The notes under the pieces are model-generated. The model was not told the DNA's origin, searched no databases, and was given only the letters and a program-made list of their open reading frames with translations. A program made the translations under genes and the position numbers. Positions 24,088-32,740 of a DNA stretch of 33,894 bases are shown here, piece by piece. The stretch covers positions 1 through 33,894 of the forward strand of contig CABYJW010000009.1 of NCBI GenBank assembly GCA_902519465.1, given 5' to 3'. The number at the start of each line of letters is the position of its first letter. Position 1 is the stretch's first letter. Source of the DNA: an uncultured Pelagibacteraceae bacterium (GTDB taxonomy: Bacteria > Pseudomonadota > Alphaproteobacteria > Pelagibacterales > Pelagibacteraceae).

Positions 24088-25913
24088 ATATCTTGAGAAT
24101 TTTTTTTAGACATCCTTTTTCTTTCGTGATGGTCTAAGTATTTTTTCCGGAGTCTTAAATTTTTAGGCGTAACTTCTAAAACCTCGTCATCATTAATGTA
24201 AGCCATTTTTTCCTCAAGACTCATTTTGCGAGGAGGGGTTAAAACAACATTTTCGTCAGATCCAGAAGCTCTCATATTAGTTAGCTTTTTTCCTTTTAAA
24301 AAATTTACTTCCAAATCATTTTCTCTGGTGTGTTCTCCACAAATCATTCCTTGGTATACTTCGGTATTATGACCAATAAACATTTCGCCACGATCCTGTA
24401 AGTTAAATATTGCAAAAGCTACAGCTGAACCAGTTTCCATTGAAATTAATGCACCATTTACTCTTCCTGTTATTCCAGATTTAAAAGGTCCATATGAGTG
24501 GAAAGTTCTATTCATTACACCGGTACCACGTGTTTGAGTCATAAATCTCGATTGATACCCAATTAAACCGCGAGATGGAGCATGAAAAATTAAGCGAGTT
24601 TTTCCAGAACCTGTTTCAATCATATTTATCATTTCAGCCTTACGTTTGTTCATATTGTCTATAATTTTTGAAGAAAACTCTGTATCTAAATCTATTATTA
24701 CTTCTTCAATTGGTTCAGTTTTATTTCCATTTGAATCTGTTTTAAAAATAACACGAGGTCGAGAAACTGTAAGTTCAAAACCCTCTCTTCTCATAGTTTC
24801 TACTAGAACTCCTAGCTGTAGTTCACCACGTCCACTAATTTCAAAATAATCTTTGTTCTCATTTTCTGAAAAAGTTATTCCAACATTATTTTCATCTTCT
24901 GTTAACAAACGTTCTCTAATTTTTGTAGAAGTTAGTATTGTTCCATCTTTTCCTGCAAGTGGTGAAGAATTTACGCTTATGCTAATTGACATAGTGGGTG
25001 GATCGATAGGTGTACTCGGTAAAGGTTTTTCAACCGAAAGATCACAAATAGTATCAGCAACTGTTGCTTTGGTTAATCCAGCAATAATTATAATATCTCC
25101 GGCAACAACTTCTTCAACTGGAATTTTTTTAGTACCTTCAAATCTTAAAAGTTTTGTTAATCTTCCAGAATCAACTTTTTTTCCATCTAAATTAATTGCT
25201 TTAACGTTTTGGTTTATACGTGCAGTTCCTTGACCAACACGACCAACTAAACATCTGCCTAAAAAACTATCAGCATATAAAAGTGTGGAAAGCATAGCGA
25301 AAGGCTTATCTATTTCTACTTTTGGGGCAGGAACATGTTTTAACATTAAGTCCAACAAAGAATGTAAATTTTCTTTTGGTTGTGACAATTCTTTTACCGA
25401 CCAACCATCGCGTCCTGAGGCATAAAGGATTGGAAAATCTAATTGTTCGTCTGTTGCACCCAGTGCAACAAATAAATCAAAAACTTCATCAATGACTTCT
25501 TTTGGCCTAGAGTCTTTTCTGTCAATTTTATTAATTATCACTATTGGCTTAAGTCCCTGAGCTAAAGCTTTTTTCATTACAAAACTTGTACCTGGCAGAC
25601 ATCCCTCTGCTGCATCTGTTAAAAGTATTACTCCATCGGCCATATCAAGAACTCTTTCTACTTCACTTGAAAAATCTGAGTGTCCAGGAGTGTCAATAAT
25701 ATTAATTCTAGTTTCTTTCCACTTTATAGAAGCTGGTTTAGCAAGAATAGTAATTCCTCTTTCTTTTTCAAGGTCACCACTATCCATAATTCTCTCTTCA
25801 ATTTTTTGATTGTCACGCCATAGTCCACTTTGTTTCATAATAGAATCTATCAACGTAGTTTTTCCATGGTCTACGTGTGCAACTATAGCTATGTTTCTAA
25901 TATTATTTTTCAT
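24084..25913 (-). CDS. typA: Translational GTPase TypA/BipA
   Basis: This 609-residue ribosome-associated GTPase has G1 AHVDHGKTTL at 12-21, the switch motif RGITILAK, G3 DTPGHSDF, and G4 NKID at about 130. Two EF-G-like domains and the BipA-specific C-terminal part follow, with PSRGLIGYQSRFMTQTRGTG, the MIGHNTEVYQGMICGEHTREND-like region and LTNMRASGSDE. Length is typical. BipA helps 50S assembly and translation under stress or cold. It stands alone: 111 bp separate it from the small ORF upstream on the same strand. Confidence 0.97.
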   Translation of the reverse strand: MKNNIRNIAIVAHVDHGKTTLIDSIMKQSGLWRDNQKIEERIMDSGDLEKERGITILAKPASIKWKETRINIIDTPGHSDFSSEVERVLDMADGVILLTDAAEGCLPGTSFVMKKALAQGLKPIVIINKIDRKDSRPKEVIDEVFDLFVALGATDEQLDFPILYASGRDGWSVKELSQPKENLHSLLDLMLKHVPAPKVEIDKPFAMLSTLLYADSFLGRCLVGRVGQGTARINQNVKAINLDGKKVDSGRLTKLLRFEGTKKIPVEEVVAGDIIIIAGLTKATVADTICDLSVEKPLPSTPIDPPTMSISISVNSSPLAGKDGTILTSTKIRERLLTEDENNVGITFSENENKDYFEISGRGELQLGVLVETMRREGFELTVSRPRVIFKTDSNGNKTEPIEEVIIDLDTEFSSKIIDNMNKRKAEMINMIETGSGKTRLIFHAPSRGLIGYQSRFMTQTRGTGVMNRTFHSYGPFKSGITGRVNGALISMETGSAVAFAIFNLQDRGEMFIGHNTEVYQGMICGEHTRENDLEVNFLKGKKLTNMRASGSDENVVLTPPRKMSLEEKMAYINDDEVLEVTPKNLRLRKKYLDHHERKRMSKKNSQDI

Positions 25914-26024
25914 TATTTGTAGTTCTTGTAGACTAATTTTAAAAATAAGAAATAGTTAATTATAATTTTTTTAAAGAACTCAATTTAATCATGAATTTCT
26001 TGAAATTTTTCGTCTTCAATATCC

Positions 26025-26153
26025 TTAAGTTTGCTTGCGTTTTCTTTGTTCGCTCTTCTCCTTTTTTAATTTCCTTTTTTCTTTGAAAGTTAATTTAGGT
26101 TTTTTCATTACACTGCTATCTTTGAATGATTTTCCGCTATATCTTTTTGACAT
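26025..26153 (-). CDS. Small basic protein coupled to dctM, possibly frameshifted
   Basis: This is a 42-residue lysine/arginine-rich ORF beginning MSKRYSGKSFKDSSV. Its ATG overlaps the dctM stop as TAATG, so it can be translated by coupling. The frame ends at a TAA at 26027-26025. In another frame, coding-like sequence continues past that stop (ANKENASKLKDIEDEKFQEI, stop at 25985). A one-base loss in the A6 tract near 26065 would join them into a protein of about 56 residues. Either the tract gained a base (mutation or sequencing error) or the downstream frame is chance. I do not recognise the family. Confidence 0.5.
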   Translation of the reverse strand: MSKRYSGKSFKDSSVMKKPKLTFKEKRKLKKEKSEQRKRKQT

Positions 26154-27463
26154 TAAGTAAGAGGTTGAATCATTTGCTCGGGCAACCAAAGAGCTAATTG
26201 AGGAAAAGCTATGATTATAATTACAGCCAAGATCATTAAAAGAAAAAGTGGAAAAGCACTTCTTGCGATAAAGCCCATATCTCTTTTTGCCATTCCCTGC
26301 AGAACAAACAAATTAAATCCAACTGGCGGGGTAATCTGAGCCATCTCAACAACTATAACTAAATAAATACCAAACCAAATCATATCAAAACCAGCTTGTC
26401 GTATCATTGGTTCAATAATAGCCATAGTTAAAACCACAGCTGATATTCCATCCAAAAACATTCCAAGAATAATGTAAAAAATTGTTAAAACTAAAAGTAA
26501 CATGTAAGGAGATAACTGAAGTGCATCTATAAAAACTGCTAAGTTTTTTGGTAACCCTGTAAATGCCATTGCTAAAGTTAAAAAAGATGATCCAGCCAAT
26601 ATAAAAGCAATCATGCAAGATGTTTTAGTCGCTCCTAACAATGATTTACTGAAAGATTCTTTTGTTAAACTTTTCTGAAAAAAAGATAATACCAAAGCCC
26701 CTAAAACACCAAGTGAGGCCGCTTCGGTTGCTGTTGCAACACCTGCATAAATAGATCCAATAACTGCAAAAATTAAAAGTATTACAGGCAATAACTGGCC
26801 AGATTGTTTTATTTTATCAATAAATGAAAAATCTTCACTTATTATTGGCATTATTTTTTTATTTTTTAGGGACCACCCAACTACATAGATCATAAACAAA
26901 AGAGCTAGACCAATTCCCGGTATAATGCCTGCAATAAAAAGTTTTGCGATAGACTCTTCAACAGTAACACCATAAATAATCAAAATAATTGATGGGGGAA
27001 TTAAAAGACCCAGTGTACCCGATCCAGCTAGAGTTCCTAATAAAAACCTTTCTGGATAATTTCTTTTTCTAAGTTCTGGTATAGACATTTTCCCAACGGT
27101 AGCCACAGTTGCGGCAGACGATCCAGATATAGCGGCAAATATTGCACAACCTAAAATGTTAACATGTATTAAACCACCAGGTAATTTTGATAGCCAGGGA
27201 GATAATCCTCTAAATAGATTTTCTGAAAGTTTGGTTCTAAATAAAATTTCTCCCATCCAAACAAAAAGAGGAAGAGCTGTTAAAGACCAGGATGATGCCA
27301 TACTCCACATAGTCGTAGCCATCGCATCTCCAACTGGTCTTGACGTAAACATGATCATTCCAATTGTAGAAACCCCAATCATACTTATTCCAACCCAAAT
27401 TCCAGAGCCGAGAAAAAATAAAAGAAGACTTATAAAAAAGATTGTTAAATAAATTTCAGTCAT
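26153..27463 (-). CDS. dctM: TRAP transporter large permease (DctM family)
   Basis: This 436-residue inner-membrane protein has about twelve hydrophobic helices and DctM signatures. These include the region SAATVATVGKMSIPELRKRNYP, GTLGLLIPPSIILIIYGV, GIIPGIGLAL and the late TPPVGFNLFVLQGMA. It is the sodium-coupled transport subunit that works with DctQ and the DctP binding protein. I prefer the ATG at 27463 to a TTG four codons upstream; the gene then overlaps dctQ by 8 bp. The substrate is not determined by this subunit. Confidence 0.95.
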   Translation of the reverse strand: MTEIYLTIFFISLLLFFLGSGIWVGISMIGVSTIGMIMFTSRPVGDAMATTMWSMASSWSLTALPLFVWMGEILFRTKLSENLFRGLSPWLSKLPGGLIHVNILGCAIFAAISGSSAATVATVGKMSIPELRKRNYPERFLLGTLAGSGTLGLLIPPSIILIIYGVTVEESIAKLFIAGIIPGIGLALLFMIYVVGWSLKNKKIMPIISEDFSFIDKIKQSGQLLPVILLIFAVIGSIYAGVATATEAASLGVLGALVLSFFQKSLTKESFSKSLLGATKTSCMIAFILAGSSFLTLAMAFTGLPKNLAVFIDALQLSPYMLLLVLTIFYIILGMFLDGISAVVLTMAIIEPMIRQAGFDMIWFGIYLVIVVEMAQITPPVGFNLFVLQGMAKRDMGFIARSAFPLFLLMILAVIIIIAFPQLALWLPEQMIQPLT

Positions 27464-27947
27464 TAGATTTTTCAATAAATATTTTTACAAAGTTGTGTGT
27501 TATGCAGATAAAGAAAATAATCGAGCCTAGCGCTACACCAGTTTGTGGTATCCAAAGTAAAATTTCGTCTGCACCCTGGCTCCTTTCAGCAAGCTGTATT
27601 GAAACAATCCACATTTTAATAAAATAAAAAGCTAAAAAACCTGAAAAAAATGTGGAGACTCCCAAACACCAGAAAGTCAAAAATTTTAATAATTTTCCTT
27701 TTGCTTTTTCTAAAAATAAAGTAATTCGGATGTGAGCATTTTCATTGAATGTATATGCAAGAGCTAAAAATGATGCTGATGCTAAGCTATAACCTGAGTA
27801 TTCAGTCAAACCACGAATATAAAAACCAAAAATTCTTGAAGTTATTCCTAAAACAATAGTACCTAAAATTAAGATTAAAAAAATAGCTGCTAGGTATCCT
27901 GAGAATTTATAAAAAGAATTTAAAAATTTATCTAATTTTTGAAGCAT
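27456..27947 (-). CDS. dctQ: TRAP transporter small permease (DctQ family)
   Basis: This 163-residue four-helix membrane protein has the DctQ pattern: an early LAAIFLILILGTIVLGITSR helix, YSLASASFLALAYTF, and the conserved NAHIRITLFLEK loop (ENAHIRI). It pairs with DctM in the membrane. The ATG is immediately preceded by a 10-bp stem hairpin (27948-27975), and the only Shine-Dalgarno-like AAGG lies in that hairpin's loop. This suggests expression below that of the binding protein. Confidence 0.92.
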   Translation of the reverse strand: MLQKLDKFLNSFYKFSGYLAAIFLILILGTIVLGITSRIFGFYIRGLTEYSGYSLASASFLALAYTFNENAHIRITLFLEKAKGKLLKFLTFWCLGVSTFFSGFLAFYFIKMWIVSIQLAERSQGADEILLWIPQTGVALGSIIFFICITHNFVKIFIEKSND

Positions 27948-27975
27948 AAAGGCCGTACCTTATTATACGGCCTTT
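27948..27975 (-). promoter_or_regulatory. Intercistronic hairpin between dctP and dctQ
   Basis: A 10-bp perfect inverted repeat (aaaggccgta / tacggccttt) with an 8-nt loop (taataagg on the minus strand) ends exactly one base before the dctQ ATG. On the minus strand only three T follow the stem, making it a weak terminator. The AAGG of the loop lies 10 nt before the ATG. It may act as an mRNA-stabilising or attenuating element, or a translational gate, between the abundant binding protein and the permeases. Confidence 0.75.
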
Positions 27976-27990
27976 TTGCCTAAATTAAAT

Positions 27991-28962
27991 TTATTTATAA
28001 GCCGATAAAACAGCTTGTCCTCTTGAACCAGCTCTACCAGCCCATTCTTTGGCCATAGTAGCACCGGTTTTTTCGAAATGACTTTGTAAAGCTGCATTAA
28101 CTTTTCCAACTACCATTCCTGCATCTGCTAGAGCTTTTTTATCTGCAACATTACCTTGTTTAGATAAGTTCCAGCCTTTTCTCTCAGCAACTGCCGCTTG
28201 TTTCATAACTATTTTTTTAGTTGCATCGTCTAGCTTGTTCCAAGCTTTTTTATTTACAACAACCATGTTTTTTGGAAACCACGCTGCAATATCATAAAAA
28301 TATTTAACACCGTTTTCCCAAATTTTACTATTTTTACCAGTTGTTGGTGACGTGATCATACTTTCAACCATTCCAGTAGAGAATGCTTGGCTGATCGCAA
28401 CAGCTTCCAGTTTAGTTGGTTTCATACCAGTTAATTCTGCAATTCTAATTGTTGCAGAGTTATATGCTCTAAACTTAAGACCCTTAAGATCACTTACAGA
28501 GTTAATTGCTTTTTTACTGTACAGACCTTGAGCTGGCCACGGAACTGCGTAAAGGAAAACAAGTCCTTTTTCATCAAGTCCTTTAACCAATTCAGGCTTC
28601 GAAGCTTTATAAAGTTTTTGAGCATCTGCGTAAGTTTGAGCAACAAAAGGAATAGAATCTACTTCTAACAATGGATCAAAACTTCCATGAGCAGACATAA
28701 ATCTTTCACCGATTTGTGTTTGTCCTGTTTGTACAGCTCTCAAAATAGCTCCACCTTTAAATAAAGAACCACCTGGGTGAGTCTTAATTGTAAGTTTTCC
28801 ACCAGTCTTTTCAGTAACAGCATTTGCAAATTCTGTTGCGTTTGCTGAATGGAAGTTACCAGCTCCATATGCTAGAGCCATATTCCATGTCTCTGCTTGA
28901 GCAGCACCCATACTGATAAGTAAAGAGGTAAGTATTACACTTATTTTTTTAATTATTTTCAT
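27991..28962 (-). CDS. dctP: TRAP transporter solute-binding protein (DctP family)
   Basis: This 323-residue periplasmic binding protein has a signal peptide (cleavage after AQA, residue 23). The mature part follows the DctP/TAXI-unrelated TRAP pattern: GGKLTIKTHPGGSLFKGG, TGQTQIGERFM, then SVSDLKGLKFRAYN, where the family's conserved arginine (KFR) binds the ligand carboxylate. EAVAISQAFSTGMVESMITS is also typical. The ligand is likely an organic anion but is not identifiable. It is the first gene of dctPQM and is divergent from terC across 139 bp. Confidence 0.94.
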   Translation of the reverse strand: MKIIKKISVILTSLLISMGAAQAETWNMALAYGAGNFHSANATEFANAVTEKTGGKLTIKTHPGGSLFKGGAILRAVQTGQTQIGERFMSAHGSFDPLLEVDSIPFVAQTYADAQKLYKASKPELVKGLDEKGLVFLYAVPWPAQGLYSKKAINSVSDLKGLKFRAYNSATIRIAELTGMKPTKLEAVAISQAFSTGMVESMITSPTTGKNSKIWENGVKYFYDIAAWFPKNMVVVNKKAWNKLDDATKKIVMKQAAVAERKGWNLSKQGNVADKKALADAGMVVGKVNAALQSHFEKTGATMAKEWAGRAGSRGQAVLSAYK

Positions 28963-29101
28963 GTGTCCCCCTATAATTAATAAAAAGGTATTTCACATTC
29001 ATGCTTTGTAAATTGCAAGACCTTTTTTTTGCATAACAGACCCATTTTGATTAAATATTTCTTTTAAATTTGCTGATAAACTAATATAAGTACTATTTTA
29101 A

Positions 29102-29740
29102 ATGGCTGACATAATACTCCTACCAAAAGTAATAATATTTTTTCAAATAGTTTTTATCGATATTGTTATGGCCGCAGATAATGCAATCATTATTGGTTTA
29201 ATTGCATCTTCTTTTGCCTCTAAGGATAGAAAAAGAATAATACTACTTGGTGTTTTTGGAGCTTTTATTTTTAGAGTAATTTTTGCTGCAATAACAGTTC
29301 AACTTTTACAGTATCCGATACTGAAAGTTGTAGGTGGGGCATTATTAATTTGGATTATTGTAAAGTTAATTAAAGATTTAGAAATTTTCGATGCTTTAAA
29401 AACATCTAAACAACAAACACCTAAGCCAAAAAAAGCGCCATCATTTGCTTCGGCAGTTTATGCAATAGTAGTTGCTGATGTTACATTGAGTTTTGATAAT
29501 GTTTTAGGAGTTGCTGCTGCTGCAAAAAATGAAACAGGATTATTAATCTTTGGATTATTATTATCAGTTCTTTTAGTTGGAACTGTGGCAACTTTTTTTG
29601 CAAATTATATTAAAAATCATAAATGGGTTGGTGTTCTTGGATTAGTGGTAATACTTTTTGTGGCTGTTCAGTTAATTCTGGGTGGTACAAACGAAATTTA
29701 CCCAGGAACAATCCCAGAATTTATTTTGAAGATTATTTAG
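29102..29740 (+). CDS. TerC/YjbE-family integral membrane protein
   Basis: This 212-residue membrane protein of the TerC family has about seven helices. Its two conserved acidic motifs are DIVMAADNAIIIG at about 20-32 and VVADVTLSFDNVLGVAAAA in the second half. The aspartates are thought to bind metal ions, and relatives export manganese or support secreted-protein metalation. Tellurite resistance is not implied by the name here. It stands alone between two transporter operons. Its end overlaps the tctA stop by 8 bp. Confidence 0.88.
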   Translation: MADIILLPKVIIFFQIVFIDIVMAADNAIIIGLIASSFASKDRKRIILLGVFGAFIFRVIFAAITVQLLQYPILKVVGGALLIWIIVKLIKDLEIFDALKTSKQQTPKPKKAPSFASAVYAIVVADVTLSFDNVLGVAAAAKNETGLLIFGLLLSVLLVGTVATFFANYIKNHKWVGVLGLVVILFVAVQLILGGTNEIYPGTIPEFILKII

Positions 29741-31229
29741 ACTTCAAACTAATATAACTTTGCCAAGAAAAAATTAAAATTGTAAACGCCAAAATTATTG
29801 CTGTTAATGGCCTGTCCCATAAAAAATTAAAAGATCCATCGCTAATAAGAAGTGATCTTCTTAAATTTTCCTCCATCAGTCCTCCTAAAACAAATGCTAA
29901 TATCAATGGTGGCATGGGAAATTTATAAAGTCTTAATCCTGTTGCAACTACAGCAATACCTATCATTAAAAAAATATCAAAAGTGTTGAATGACATTAAA
30001 TAAATTCCGGTTACAGAGAAAAATAAAATCATTGGTATTAAAAATGTTCTTGGGACTGCAAGAATTCGTGCAATATAAGGTATTAAAGGCAAGTTAAGTA
30101 TAAGAAGAATAACCATTCCTATGTACATTGACATTATAACTGACCAAAATATTTCAGGGTTTGTCATATAAAGTCTTGGTCCCGGTTGAATACCAAAGCC
30201 TAATAGAGCACCAAGCATTACTGCCGTTGTTCCACTCCCGGGTATGCCGAGTGTTAGTAATGGAACAAAAGAACCTGAGCACGCAGCATTATTTGCTGTT
30301 TCTGGTGCTGCTAAACCATGAACACTACCCTTCCCAAATTTTTCTTTTTCTTCCTTATTTACAAAATTTCTTTCCATACCATAAGCTAAAAAAGACGCGA
30401 TAGTTGATCCCGCACCGGGAAGCACCCCAACTATAAAACCAATTACCGAAGACCTTGGAATAGTTTTTAATGTTTTTTTTGTCTCATCTTTATCAAGTTT
30501 TATAGATCCCAGTTCTTTAAGCGATATAGCTTTAGCTGCACTACTTGGGTCTGTTCCTCTTAAAATAATTGTTAAAGCTTCACTCATTGCAAATGTAGCC
30601 ATAACTACTAAAACAAAACTTATTCCATCAGATAAGTTCATATTGTTAAAAGTAAATCTAGGTATATCAGATAGTGTATCTTGACCTACACATGCTAACA
30701 TCAAACCTAACACAGCCATCATCATTGCTTTAAGAAATTGTCCTTTAGAAGAAAAAGCTGCAACAGCTGTTAAACCAAGTATCATTAGTGCAAAATAATC
30801 TGGTGATCTAAAAGATAAACTTATTTTCGATAGACTAGGTGCTGCAAATAATAAAAAAATTGCAGCAATTGTTCCTCCGGCAAATGAACTGTAAGCTGCA
30901 ATCGCAAGTGCTTTTCCAGCTTTTCCCTGTTGCGCCATTGGATATCCATCAAAAGATGTTGCCACTGTTCCAGGAATTCCTGGTGCATTTATTAATATTG
31001 ATGATGTAGATCCTCCAAAAACTGCACCATAATAAACCCCTGCCATTAATATCAATCCTGTGGCAGGATCAAATCCATAGGTGATTGGTATCATTAAAGC
31101 AATTGCAGTCATTGGTCCTAGACCAGGGAGCATTCCTATTATTGTTCCAAAAAAGCACCCCATAACCACCATTAAAATATTTTTTAATGATAAAGCTGTA
31201 TTTAAACCTATTAAAATACCTTCAATCAT
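29733..31229 (-). CDS. tctA: Tripartite tricarboxylate transporter, large permease TctA
   Basis: This 498-residue permease has about twelve membrane helices. TctA hallmarks are GCFFGTIIGMLPGLGPMTAIALMIP at about 23-47, the loop YYGAVFGGSTSSILINAPG, and the repeated half GVLPGAGSTIASFLAYGMERN with LTLGIPGSGTTAVMLGAL. It uses an ion gradient to import carboxylates delivered by TctC. It overlaps tctB by 4 bp (ATGA). Order is tctC-tctB-tctA, all minus strand. Confidence 0.96.
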   Translation of the reverse strand: MIEGILIGLNTALSLKNILMVVMGCFFGTIIGMLPGLGPMTAIALMIPITYGFDPATGLILMAGVYYGAVFGGSTSSILINAPGIPGTVATSFDGYPMAQQGKAGKALAIAAYSSFAGGTIAAIFLLFAAPSLSKISLSFRSPDYFALMILGLTAVAAFSSKGQFLKAMMMAVLGLMLACVGQDTLSDIPRFTFNNMNLSDGISFVLVVMATFAMSEALTIILRGTDPSSAAKAISLKELGSIKLDKDETKKTLKTIPRSSVIGFIVGVLPGAGSTIASFLAYGMERNFVNKEEKEKFGKGSVHGLAAPETANNAACSGSFVPLLTLGIPGSGTTAVMLGALLGFGIQPGPRLYMTNPEIFWSVIMSMYIGMVILLILNLPLIPYIARILAVPRTFLIPMILFFSVTGIYLMSFNTFDIFLMIGIAVVATGLRLYKFPMPPLILAFVLGGLMEENLRRSLLISDGSFNFLWDRPLTAIILAFTILIFSWQSYISLKSK

Positions 31230-31696
31230 CCAATTATCCCTAAATATTTTAACAAAGGGTCTCTAAGATAAATGTTTAAGGCTCCATGAAGTAAAAACAT
31301 AAATACAGCTACAAATGGGAAAGAAAAAATAAGCATTAGTTTCCATCTTCTCTCCCCTAGAAAATAATAAGATAGTAACAAGAAAATTGATGTAGATAAA
31401 AAGAACCCAACTTTTAATATAGTAAGCCCATAAAAAATCATAATAATAACCAAATAAATTACTTTTTTATAATCCAAAACTTTGTGATTTACCTTTTCGA
31501 CTGATTTTTCTGGAAGAAGAATTTGTAATCCAGCAAAAAACATACCCGCATAACCAAGATAAATTGGAAAGGTTTTAGCGTTAAAAGGTGAGTTTACGTC
31601 GAATGCGAAAACTTGTATTTGATTAGCTGTGTAAAGGTAAAAAGCTGATAAAACAAAGAAGAGCAGTGAAATAATTTTGACTGAACTTATTTTCAC
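31226..31696 (-). CDS. tctB: Tripartite tricarboxylate transporter, small permease TctB
   Basis: This 156-residue four-helix protein is of the TctB type: N-terminal helix, NAKTFPIYLGYAGMFFAGLQILL, then two helices, and LREP-like YLRDPLLKYLG at the end. It starts with GTG at 31696, supported by a strong AAAGGAGG a few bases upstream. TctB proteins are poorly conserved, and the assignment leans on position between tctC and tctA. Confidence 0.88.
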   Translation of the reverse strand: MKISSVKIISLLFFVLSAFYLYTANQIQVFAFDVNSPFNAKTFPIYLGYAGMFFAGLQILLPEKSVEKVNHKVLDYKKVIYLVIIMIFYGLTILKVGFFLSTSIFLLLSYYFLGERRWKLMLIFSFPFVAVFMFLLHGALNIYLRDPLLKYLGIIG

Positions 31697-31721
31697 CGCT
31701 CCTCCTTTAAATCCTAATGGA

Positions 31722-32699
31722 TTAGATTACTCCTAATTTTTTCATAAGAGCTGTCATTTCTTTAGTTTGTGTTTTTAAAAATTTAACAAACTTTTTGTCT
31801 GGATTATAAATATTAACCCAAGCATTTCTCTTTCTAACAGCTTCCCATTCAGGAGTCTTTTGAACATCGCCTAACATTTTAGCAATTTCTTTTTTGTCTC
31901 CACTGCTCATGCCAGGAGGTCCAAAAAATCCTCTCCAGTTTACAAACTGAACATCAAAACCTTGTTCTTTCAATGTTGGAACATCTGGTGCGTCTGATAC
32001 TCTTTCAGGTGCTGTAATACCAATAATTCTAACTTGGTCTCTTGCTCCCATAACTTCTCCCAAACCAGTTGAAAGAATTTGAGTTTCTCCAGATAACAAT
32101 CCTGCTAAAGCTTTTCCGCCAGCATCATAAGGTATGTAAACTACTTTATTTGGATCAGCTCCTGCTTCTTGAAATGCAAGTGCTCCAATTAAATGGTCCA
32201 TACTTCCTCTTACAGATCCGCCAGCCATTTTCACAGATTTTGGATTAGCTTTGTAAGCTGCAACAACATCTTTGAAATTTTTAAAAGGTGAACTTTTTGC
32301 AACTGCGATTGCTCCATAGTCACCTATCACTCCAGCTATTGGCACAACATCTTTATAAGAAAGAACGCCGCTACCTTTAACATAACCTTCGTGTCTAGTA
32401 ATTGATCTTAAAACTAGTGGAGTTGATTGAACTAATACAGTTCCAGCAGGTTTAGTGTTAATTAAAAATGATAGAGCCTTTCCTCCACCACCACCTGACA
32501 TATTTTCGAAAGATGCACTTTTAAGCATGCCAGACTTTGTTAATGCTTCTCCTGTTCCTCTAGCAGTTCCATCCCATCCACCGCCGGCTCCACCACCAAT
32601 TATGAAGTGAAGTTTATCAATAGCAAATGATTGTGTTGAAAAAGATAGAAAGAAAGCAGATGCAAATAATAAACTAATAAGTTTTCTTATATTTAACAT
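31722..32699 (-). CDS. tctC: Tripartite tricarboxylate transporter substrate-binding protein TctC (Bug family)
   Basis: This 325-residue periplasmic binding protein has a signal peptide (cleavage after SFA, residue 26). The mature protein carries the TctC/Bug features IIGGGAGGGWDGTARG, the glycine-rich SGGGGGKALSFL, GGSVRGSMDHL, YIPYDAGGKALAGLLSG and the late ERVSDAPDVPTLKEQGFD. The ligand is a carboxylate, otherwise undefined. A clear Shine-Dalgarno sequence (aggaga) precedes the ATG. It is the first gene of the tctCBA operon. Confidence 0.94.
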   Translation of the reverse strand: MLNIRKLISLLFASAFFLSFSTQSFAIDKLHFIIGGGAGGGWDGTARGTGEALTKSGMLKSASFENMSGGGGGKALSFLINTKPAGTVLVQSTPLVLRSITRHEGYVKGSGVLSYKDVVPIAGVIGDYGAIAVAKSSPFKNFKDVVAAYKANPKSVKMAGGSVRGSMDHLIGALAFQEAGADPNKVVYIPYDAGGKALAGLLSGETQILSTGLGEVMGARDQVRIIGITAPERVSDAPDVPTLKEQGFDVQFVNWRGFFGPPGMSSGDKKEIAKMLGDVQKTPEWEAVRKRNAWVNIYNPDKKFVKFLKTQTKEMTALMKKLGVI

Positions 32700-32740
32700 T
32701 TTTTTCTCCTATTTGATTTTTTTTTTATATTAGATTTTAT

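Noticed and set aside
24646..25233. Plus-strand ORFs inside typA
   Set aside because: Antisense shadows of a conserved GTPase gene.
26412..27452. ORFs of 68 and 98 residues inside dctM
   Set aside because: Alternative-frame shadows of the permease; low-complexity or aromatic-rich translations without motif.
28963..29101. Possible small RNA or tRNA in the gap between dctP and terC
   Set aside because: No cloverleaf, T-loop consensus or strong hairpin seen; it is best read as the divergent promoter region.
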